DNA from: Chalara sp. BL73
Lineage: Eukaryota > Ascomycota > Leotiomycetes > Helotiales
Direction of reading: 5' to 3'
DNA: 64,000 nucleotides
NCBI GenBank assembly: GCA_918026815.1
Contig: CAKJVC010000151.1
Location: forward strand, 62,001-126,000
The first letter of the stretch is position 1. Each line of letters opens with the position of its first letter. Both the position numbers and the translations under genes were made by a program. The notes under the pieces are model-generated. The model was not told the origin of the DNA and searched no databases. It worked only from the letters and a program-made list of their open reading frames with translations. Of the stretch, positions 55,560-64,000 are shown in pieces.

Positions 55560-58500
55560 TCAATCCAATCCATCAATCTTGGCCACAGTCCTTTGGACTC
55601 GAAATACAGCAACATCTTGCTCGGACTTCCATGCAGCCAAAGCTGTGCAAGATGATAGGGTGTCTGGATGACCAACTCCTAAAACACGTTTTCTTGATTG
55701 TATGCATTCCACCATAAGTTTTAGAGCTTCGGTTTCTTTGCCAGTCCCTTTCCACGTAAACGCCAGATTGCTCATGCTGGCTAGCGTGTCTGGATGGTCT
55801 GCGCCGAGCTTTTCCTTGCGAATCTCCATTACTTGAACCTCTAGCTTTTCAGCAGCGTCCCACCGGCCTTGATATCTGTACGTCGATGCCAGGTTGGCTA
55901 TGCTGGTCAGGGTGCGTGGATGGTTCTCGCCGAGCTTTTTCTTGCGAGTCTCCATTACTTGCGCCTCTAGCTTTTCGGCAGCATTCCACCGGCCTTGATT
56001 CGTATACGTTGACGCCAGATTGCTCATGCTGTTTAACGTGGAAGGATGGTTCTCGCCGAGTTTCTTCTTGCGAGTCTCCATTACGTGCACGTTTAGCTTT
56101 TCAGCAGCGCTCCACCGGCCTTGATTCCCGTACGTCGACGCCAGGTTGGCTATGCCGGTCAGCGTGGAAGGATGGTCCACGCCGAGCTTTTCCTTGCGAG
56201 TCTCCATTACTTGAACCTCTAGCTTTTCAGCAGCGTCCCACCTGCCTTGATTTCTGTACGTCGATGCCAAGTTGGCCATGCTGGTAAGCGTGTGCGGGTG
56301 GTTCTCGCCGAGCTTTTTCTTGCGAGTTTCCATTACTTGCACCTCTAACTTTTCGGCAGCATCCCACCCGCCTTGATCCCTGTACGTCGACGCCAGATTG
56401 CTCATACTGTTTAACGTGGAAGGATGGTCCTCGCCGAGTTTCTTCTTGCGAGTCTCCATTACGTGCACGTTAAGCTTTTCGGCAGCGCTCCACCGGCCTT
56501 GATTCCTGTACGTTGACGCCAGGTTGGCCATGCTAGTCAGCGTGGAAGGATGGTCTTCGCCGAGATTCTTCTTGCTCATCTCCATTACTTGCACCTCTAG
56601 CTTTTCGGAAGCATCCCACCGGCCTTGATTTCTGTTCGTCGACGCCAGGTTAGCCATGCTGGTCAGGGTGTTTGGATGGTCTTCGCCGAGCTTTTTCTTG
56701 CTCGTCTCCATTACTTGCACCTCTAGCTTTTCGGCAGCGTCCCACCGACCTTGATTCCTGTACGTCGACGCTAGGTTGGTCATGCTGGTGAGCGTATGGG
56801 GATGGTCCTCACCTAGCCATTTCTTGCGAGTCTCCATCACTTGCACAAATAGCTCTTCGGCAGCATCCCACCGACCCCTAAGCTGGTACGCCAAGCCTAC
56901 CATTCCCACACTATTTAGCGTATCATTATGCTCTCGGCCGAAGATCCTCTTTCGAACTTTCATTGCCAGAACCGACATTTTCTCCGCTTCTAATCCTTTC
57001 CCCATTCTCCACGCGTACCATGCTGCCTTGTATAATATCGAAGTCCAGTCTTTTAATGAGTCTTGGTCCTCCGGCTGCTGTGCTACTGCCGATTGCGCGT
57101 GCGGAAAAAGCGTCTGACACCTTACCCAATTCTCGTACTCTCCCGTTGGGAGCTCTACATCAAGATTCTTAATAAATTGCTGTTTCCACTTTTCTTGTTG
57201 CTTATGAGCTTTAAGCCATTCTCGCATTGCCAACTGCACCAGTCCGTGCATTTCAAAGGTTGTGCGGTCTGTATTGACAGAAATGAACGAGTAATTTCGT
57301 AGGACCAAGACATCATCTTCAAATCTATTACTCACGCTAGACTGTGATGCATTGTCTTCTTCATCATCACTATAGTCAGCACTGATATTAGCATAGTTAT
57401 TCTTGTTGCTCTCTTTCTGCTTTTGCCGCGAGTTTTCCTGCTCATCTCGACTTAGCAGAACCTCGGGGATTCCTTGCCGGTCAAAAAAGCTCATGAGCGA
57501 CAACAAGTCAGCAGCTGATGGTCTTATCTCACGGATATGATCAAATGATATTTGCCATGTAATGAGGATAGAGTTCTTCGCATCCCAATCTCGATGAAGC
57601 TGTTCGCCCTCATAGTTAAGGAGACTAGTTCTCTTCCGATCGCTTTTCCGAAAGTCCTGGAGGTACTCTCGCACGGAATAGCGAGGCGCTCTTTGGGAAA
57701 TGTATGCAGCAGCCTGAGCAATGGCAAGCGGCATAAACTCGAGCGCCGCGACGAGCTTAATAGTGTCATCTCCGTCGTCGTGCCATTCTAGCTTCTTCTC
57801 TAAGAGCGCTAGCGCATCTGGCCTACTCATTGGTTCGATTGCGATAATGTCGCGCTGTTCAACCAGCTTGAAAGCCACATCTTTGCTCCGTGTTGTTATG
57901 AGAATCGATCCATTCGGGCACTGTGGAAAGTATGACACGAGCGGTCGCACGTCTCTATTGCCTATGCCATTCGTTTGCCCAACCTGACCGGTGCTTTGAG
58001 GTTTGACGAGGAAGCTAGCATCGTCCACATTGTCAAGTATAAAAACCCACTTTCTCTTCCTATCATTGCGCAGCCAGTCGTGCACAACCTGGAATATGTT
58101 GGCCTGTGGATTCTGCCGCCCGGAAATCTTGATATAGTTTGCAATATCCCGAAAGCCCTGCTCAAACCGTGCGGCATTGCTTGCGTGGACCCAGAATACC
58201 CACGTTTCTGACGACAGGTCTCTAGTTCGGTACGCATATTCGATGGCGAGTTGTGACTTACTTCGCAGCCGTTAGCCATGTGCATGGCGGAAATGTTTAT
58301 GCTCACCCGACGCCGCCTAGGCCAACGAGCGCAGTTCGAGACCCTGAGACAGCGCATTTCTGGTAGATCTGATCAAGTATTATCCCTCGCTCGACAAAGT
58401 CTGTGTCACGACTAAATGGTATGACGATCGACGGGTTCGGTGGGGTCTCTAATCGCTCTGGCGCGGGGGCCGTCGTTAGCGTCCGCCGGCTTGAACTCTT

Positions 58501-58608
58501 TGCAAACTCACCAGGAGGGGCATGGTTATGAAACTCAGTATTAACCGGACCGTTGATTGTTCCGGCTTGGAAGCCGGAGTTGGCGCCAAAAGACATCGTG
58601 GATGCCAT
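55560..58608 (-). CDS. NB-ARC-TPR NLR with amyloid-motif-like N-terminus
   Basis: Exons 58307-58608 and 55560-58260 (46-bp intron inside the P-loop codons, phase 2) give 1000 aa. The first 35 residues are short and Gly/Asn-rich (FGANSGFQAGTINGPVNTEF), resembling the amyloid signalling motifs at the N-terminus of many fungal NLRs. The NB-ARC domain follows: IVIPFSRDTDFVERG, P-loop GLGGVGKSQLAIEY, Walker B KWVFILDNVDD, GSILITTRS, MPLAIAQAAAYI, ITWQISFDHIR, and MHGLVQLAMREWL. The C-terminus has 10-11 TPR units of 42 residues (consensus NQGRWDAAEKLEVQVMETRKKKLGEDHPSTLTSMANLASTY). The motif would nucleate a partner carrying the same motif; no such partner gene is seen in this window. Confidence 0.92.
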
Positions 58609-59087
58609 CGCAGCAGAGTAGTTTTGTGAAAAGATGTTGATAGTAGCTGAGTGTGTCCATTTGTTCGCAATCCTCTAGCCGCAATGGCTTGAGGTTACCC
58701 TCCAATCAAATTGAACGGTGGCTCTAAAGCCTTGGCTCCAGGCTTAGGTCTTCGTTTTACGCCTACTTCTGTCATCAACACACACAAATGGCAGATCCTC
58801 TTAGTATCGCCGCTAGTGCCGTGGGTATTGTTGTGCCAGCCACGCACGGCACACGATTACGCCTAGAAGATTGCAGCTGCCTAAGGATGCGCCTAAAACC
58901 GTCAAGCGCCTGGTGAAAGACAGTGAAGGAACCAGTATTATCACGATATATTGACTTCTAAAATCGAATACTGCACCCCACGTATCACGGCAAAATTCGT
59001 AATCTTATATTATATCATACTATATTACGAGGTACTGCTTTCTCGCAGGCTCGAAAAATCCTTTTAGTATCACAGCCTTGGTCCCTA
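58609..59087. other. Promoter side of the NB-ARC-TPR gene, LTR flank
   Basis: No gene seen. Includes an A/T-rich stretch with TCGTAATCTTATATTATATCATAC. Confidence 0.4.
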
Positions 59088-59322
59088 CTTCATGACCCTG
59101 GCCCTATCTCGCTTAGAGCCTTTTAGGGCTCGGCCCCTGACCCCACAGGGCCTCGCTTATGCTGGCCCCCTGGCCAGTTTCCTGTATATAAAGCGCTGCC
59201 TTCCTCCCCTTCTTTATTCTGTAGCTTGTTCTCTTCATTATAACGATTGATAGCCGTTCAAACCTTTGAGTCCTCCTCCCTGATCTACGGGTCGAGATCC
59301 CTGTTCGCCTTGAGTAGTTACA
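59088..59322 (-). mobile_element. Solo LTR, GGGATCTCGATCCGTAGATCT family, 235 bp, inverted
   Basis: Reverse complement starts TGTAACTACTCAAGGCGAAC, contains GGGATCTCGACCCGTAGATC and TTTATATACAGG, and ends GGGCCAGGGTCATGAAG (decayed from GGGCCAGGGCCGTGACA). Only clearly inverted copy of this family in the window. Confidence 0.72.
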
Positions 59323-60506
59323 ACCTCCGGCGATGGACTCAGAAGATGGAAAACTAGCGTGGCAAGATCGAGCAAATGTGGAATTCTTCAAGCAAGGGCA
59401 AATCAAAGCTATGTCAGAGCAGCCTCAAACAACCAGCTCACTGTTAATTCCGTCGTCAGTACAGCGGCCTTGTAAGGAACTTTCGTTTCCGTGCGGAGCA
59501 TGAGCTAACCTTGCCTTCGTAGATACAGCTCCGTCCGCCATAGCCACATCATGGAATAGATCAAGAAAAAGACGATATCTACAAAACAAATTGAGGTTAA
59601 GGGTGCTATTACTACAGCGGATCGACAGCCGGTAGTGTTAGAGAACAAGCTTGGTAACACTGTAGGTAGAGAATACAACACAGTCGGGGGGCGAAGGATA
59701 TAAAAGAAAGCTAGAGCTGCCTGAGGGAGGGCAAGATTGAGTCTTTCATAGATTCAAAGGCCTACGCTCCACGTTAATACAATACTATACCTTTGGCACT
59801 TCAAGTCACGTGTCTTTACCTGCTATGTTGCAATCCCTCCTGCTGCCCCTCTGTTTGTTACAATGGCGCTATTACTAATATGTCCTTGTAGATAAACCTC
59901 CACGGAGGTCCTGCGGAAGCACTCACTATAAACCCCTCTCCACAAACAATGTCCGGAAACAGCCTTTTTCAAGCTTACAGCATGTTTTGTTGTGATCAAT
60001 GATAGTATGCCTGGTAGCAATTCTAGTGGAAGTAAACAGAGGTTTGTCGGGCGGCATAATGACATTGTGTTAGAGAATCTCCGAAGTAACGCGGTGTAGA
60101 CATGGAAGTATAGCAACGAAAAAGTCGGACATTGAAATTGTTTCAAAATTACTCTGCCCTAGGATTTTGAACTCTAGCCTTTTATTTTGGTAAAGCATTC
60201 CGTAACTGACACCCCTGCGAGGCGAAATCCCGTAGTACACCAAGGTGCAAAAGTCTCAACACCGGATAATTCAATCGTTTTTAAAGCTTGGAATCTTAGT
60301 ATTCAGACTTGGTTCTCTGATCAGTATCTATGTGTTTATCGGTAATCCAGAAATAGCTCAATTGATCGTGATCGGACTAATATTTCTTGGCGGCTACTTT
60401 CACTATTCAATGATATATCACGCTTTCACAGTCTTATTTTCCTCAAAATTCTGAGAAATTCAAGTATAGTTAGCCAATTATTTACACAAGTGCTTCTCCA
60501 AACATT
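59323..60506. other. Intergenic, no gene recognised
   Basis: A short plus-strand frame at 59333 (MDSEDGKLAWQDRANVEFF) and a hydrophobic one at 60245-60454 have no domain. The words TGTTAGAGAA recur at about 59637 and 60068; they may mark another decayed LTR whose ends I could not fix. Confidence 0.4.
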
Positions 60507-60893
60507 TTAATCGATGATATGGTGGGAAATGGTGCAAAAGAGCTTCGAGCCAGAAATATCCTCAGCTACTGCTGCCCCAAAGATGTAGCCACAATGAAAG
60601 AATATAGCAGGGTCTAAAAGATAACTACGCGTTTCCGATGACCGCCTCAGACTTTCTCCGCTGTGGTTTTGCATAAAGCCATATTTAGCTGGTGACAAAG
60701 CACGGTAAAGCTCTACCGATAGGGACATCCCCTTCATTGGTCGGACTTTCGGGTTCTCGACTTGCTCTATGATTGTCAGCAATGCAAAGCTGGACAGGTA
60801 ATCAGCGGCTAAAGGATCGTAATGGGGGATCTGCTCAAAGAAGATCGACCATGCTGACTTTAATCGCGGGGTTGAGGAGTGGTTCCCGAACAC
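60507..60893 (-). pseudogene. Fragment of an NB-ARC-type NLR
   Basis: The frame contains AWSIFFEQIPHYDPLAADYLSSFALL, the short conserved stretch after the NB-ARC domain in many fungal NLRs (TWxISFEQIxxxDPLAADYLSF). Nothing before or after it keeps the domain. It lies 255 bp from the end of the intact NLR on the same strand, so it may be the rest of a former tandem copy. Confidence 0.6.
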
Positions 60894-61148
60894 TTACAGC
60901 ACTCTAAGCGTCATGCATAAATAGTGCAGCTTATGTTATCCGATGAGCTGTGAATGATGGTAGTATAATAAAGGTGGTGGCAGCGCGGGTTGGAATGATT
61001 TTTGGTCCTTGTCACTTTCCTTCAAACTTACTTTTAAACCAGGCCTTCAGCTTCTGTCGGACCCTAGACTCTGGTTTTCCTGCCTGCTTGATATCTACTA
61101 AAGAGCTTACATTCAGATCCTGTGACGAAATATAGGACTTTAACATGT

Positions 61149-63983
61149 CTAAGTAGATACCGGGTTGCTTATCGAAGTCAAAGTATCTGGGTGTTCGTCC
61201 CCAAGCGTTCTTTTCCTTGCTTTAAGCATTTTTTCCTCGAGCTCAACTGCTTCCTGCAATCGACCGAGGCCGCTATAGCTTAATGCAAGGTTGTTCATCG
61301 AGGTTAAGGTATTTGGGTGCTCATTTCCAAGCGTTCTTTTACTTGTTTCGAGCACTTTTTCCTTGAGCTCAACCGCTTCTTGCATTCGACCTAGGTTGCT
61401 ATAGCTTGACGCAAGGTTGTTCATTGAAATCAAAGTTTTTGGATGCTCATCTCCAAGCGTTCTTTTTCTTGCTTCAAGCACTTTTTCCTTGAGCTCATTC
61501 GCTTCCTGTATTCGACCTAGGTTGCTATAGCTTAAGGCAAGGTTGTTCATCGAAGTTAAAGTATTGTAGTGCTCGTCTCCAAGAATTCTTTTCCTCACCT
61601 CAAGCACCTTTTCCATGAGCTCACATGCATTTCGCCACTGGCCGGCATCTTTGTATACTTCGGCAAATTTCGTAGCTATCCTGATCTCTTCTTCCTGCCT
61701 ATATATAGTTTTATCCAGGAGCTTGAAATATTTCAAGCAGTATGGAAAATGTGATAATAAAGATCTCCTATATATAAAGTCAAAAGCTTCATTTCCAAAA
61801 GATATCGAATTTGCTAGTATTAGCGCCGTTAAAGCTGCTGTCTTTGTTTGCTCTTCCGCATTTAATCTATCTCGAGCCCAGATATGAACAAGTGGGTGAA
61901 AAGAAAAAATATTAGACTCATCAATTTTGATTAAAGAAAAAGATGATAAAAGAGCTATTGCTTCTCGAAATGCGTAACGGTCCCATGTCGATGAGTTGCT
62001 ATTATATAGCCAACAAATCTGGCCAAAAGCTGTACAAGCTTTTAGGTTCTGCCAGCCTTGCCGGAAAATATTCTCGGATATTCCTTCATAGTGAAAGAAA
62101 CAGAATATTTGAAGAAGTTCCAAAGCATGGCCAGGTGTTTCACCTTCCAAGCTTTTGATCATATCAATAGAAACTTCCCACGTTGTGTAAACGGTGTACT
62201 TATAATCAGATTCAGCCTGTAATGGCGCACGGCTTAGAAGTTCCTGTCGGCGAAGCTGGTACAATGAGCAATAATCCTCGAGCCGAGACACATTTTGCCG
62301 GATAGCAGCACCAGCTTGAATAACGGCCAAAGCGAGGTTGCCTAATGTGCTTACAATACCTTTTGCCGCATCGTATTCATGTTGGGAGTTTTTTTCCTTT
62401 CCGACAAGCTTGAGGAGCAAAGCAATGGCTTCTTCCGTCTTCATCCCGAAAAACTCATACGAGCCGACAGTTTGATAAACTCTGCATTCGGGATTTCTGG
62501 TAGTTATTAAAATAGTTCCTCGTCCGCCGCTTGGAAAGTATCGAGAAATATTAATCGAAGTATCATCTGCATTATCGAATAAAAGAAGCCAATTATCTGA
62601 AATGTTTGAAAACCATGTTCGCGTTGCTTCTATGTTTTTTTCGATTTTGAAAAATTGAGCGATCTTAATAAATCCTTGTTCGATTGTTTGTATAGAACTG
62701 CAATCGATCCAAAATATGCCCCAGAAACTAGATATTGTTAGCGAAGCTTGTAAATATAGCATTTAATACTTTTCGCGATAATCCTGCGTAAACTTTAAAG
62801 CAACTTGGGTTTTTCCAGAACCACCGAGACCATATAGAACAAAGCGACGCTGTGTGCCAGTGGGCTTACGCAAAATACAGCTGTCTCGAAGTTGAGTACA
62901 CACGTCGTTCCTTCCAGTGAAACTTGCGCTGACATTATGTGGGACAATATAGTATTTGTTACCAGAAACTATAATAATATATAAGCATACTCAGCTATCA
63001 ATAGAATAAAAGCTACGTACATGCCCTACTAGCATTATTCTTATTCTTCGCTTTCAGCATTCGGCGTATTCTCTTGAACAGCTTCTCATAATTCTCATCA
63101 TCTCTGGCTGCGAACTTGCACATATCCCGATGATTAGCATTGATCGGCTGTTGGTCCTCTCCGGCCACCTGTAGCAATGCCGACTGCTTCTCAACAATCT
63201 GTAGGCGATTAGGTTCAGGGAAGCAAAACTTACGTTTGCACTAACCTCTTTTTTGAACAGGCCCATCGGCCGTGTTTCGTAAAAAGTGACAATTTGGTAT
63301 TGCGGCAACTGATGCCTAAAATCAGACGTGAGTCGGGCCAATATGTCACTATTACTCTGCAGAGCGCTGAGGAGCTTCGATGGCGGCTTATTGATCATAG
63401 CCGATGCAACACTTCCCAGAATTTTTCCATATGTTGCTTTCTCGCTTCCAGTATGTGGGGTGCCAAAAAAAATGATTCCTACTGTGCTCTCATTGATTAA
63501 GGAGTATTGCGATTCGATCCGAGCGGAAAGTAAAGCCTGATTTGTTAGATGACGGATCGGTATACGGGAGGTTAAGCACACCTGCTTCACAACGATGCCC
63601 CCAAGGGAATGTGCGATAAAAATAATCGGCCTCCGCTGCTCTTCATCCATCTCTCGTTTGTCAAGGAGACTCCCTAAAAGATCCCGGGCGTGATCCACAA
63701 TGTCTGCTGTCGTATTGCCAAATGCGGCAGTAGCATTATACCCGAAAGTCATCACACGTGCCTCGGGGACATCCAGCAGCAGGAAATCTTGCGGCCAGAA
63801 TGCTTTTGTCACTGGATGAGTCCACGAAGAAAGGGGATCACCGCTAAGCCCGTGTATAACAACGATACTGCCAAAACATAATTAGCGCCGTGGATGTGAA
63901 CCCGGTCCTACATACTCCAAAGTGTGTGCTAATACTCTACCAGGCTCATCGCCTACGGGATCAAGCGTAGTCAGCACCATCAT
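61149..63983 (-). CDS. SesB-type hydrolase-NB-ARC-TPR NLR
   Basis: Six exons: 63916-63983, 63582-63867, 63246-63536, 63021-63198, 62770-62968 and 61149-62727. Introns of 48, 45, 47, 52 and 42 bp keep phase throughout; 866 aa. The N-terminal 250 residues are an alpha/beta hydrolase of the SesB type: IVVIHGLSGDPLSSWT, nucleophile elbow FIAHSLGGIVVKQ, FFGTPHTGS. NB-ARC follows: FTGRNDVC, P-loop YGLGGSGKTQVAL, Walker B WLLLFDNADD, GTILITTRN, TTWEVSIDMI. Four TPR units end the protein (LGRIQEANELKEKVLEARKRTLGDEHP); the last is cut short (SISNPVST). SesB-type hydrolases are effector domains in fungal NLRs, proposed to act on lipids. The 45-bp second intron has no stop and could be retained as 15 codons. 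Confidence 0.9.
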
Positions 63984-64000
63984 AAACCTTTCGGCGACAA

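Noticed and set aside
59637..60075. Possible LTR with TGTTAGAGAA ends
   Set aside because: The two words are in direct orientation and I found neither inverted ends nor a target duplication.

Overview
The window comes from a filamentous ascomycete (Pezizomycotina). Genes are split by introns of about 42-84 bp (one of about 208 bp) with GTRNGY-type donors and CTAAC-like branch points. Fungus-restricted domains are present: HET, HeLo, DUF6594, the STAND N-terminal domain and SesB-type hydrolase. Solo LTRs and miniature transposons are scattered between genes. The exon models below were built by hand; unless stated otherwise, every junction keeps phase and the summed exons are an exact multiple of three.

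Layout. 1-8 kb: a small secreted protein, a DUF6594 membrane protein and a broken TPR-CHAT gene, with two hAT-type MITEs (one inside the CHAT gene). 9-18 kb: an SH3 protein with a STAND-type N-terminal domain, then a complete HET-NB-ARC-TPR receptor (1241 aa). 18-30 kb: an 821-aa membrane protein, an F-box protein and two adjacent zinc-finger-like genes. 31-36 kb: a complete HET-NACHT-WD40 receptor (1443 aa, HET-E/HNWD type) with about 13 nearly identical WD40 units. 36.8-45.5 kb: a cation-homeostasis block, all on the minus strand except the relic: HAK potassium-transporter relic, Nha1-type antiporter, HAL4/5-like kinase and TRPY/Yvc1-like channel. 47-55 kb: a TPR-kinase (1008 aa) head-to-head with a HeLo-pseudokinase (651 aa), flanked by two pogo/Fot transposase relics. 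55.5-64 kb: an NB-ARC-TPR receptor starting with an amyloid-motif-like peptide, an NLR relic, and a complete SesB-hydrolase-NB-ARC-TPR receptor (866 aa).

How the genes may work together. The window is an NLR and programmed-cell-death island: four intact NLR-like genes use four different N-terminal modules (HET on NB-ARC, HET on NACHT, short amyloid-like motif, SesB hydrolase). Nearby lie a CHAT caspase-like pseudogene and a kinase/HeLo-pseudokinase pair that recalls the RIPK-MLKL logic of necroptosis. The pair is the best candidate for an undescribed system. The receptor and TPR-kinase repeats are 42-residue (126-bp) units of high identity, the hallmark of arrays that diversify by unequal exchange. 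The cation block looks like a separate functional group. These functional links are inference from domains and position.
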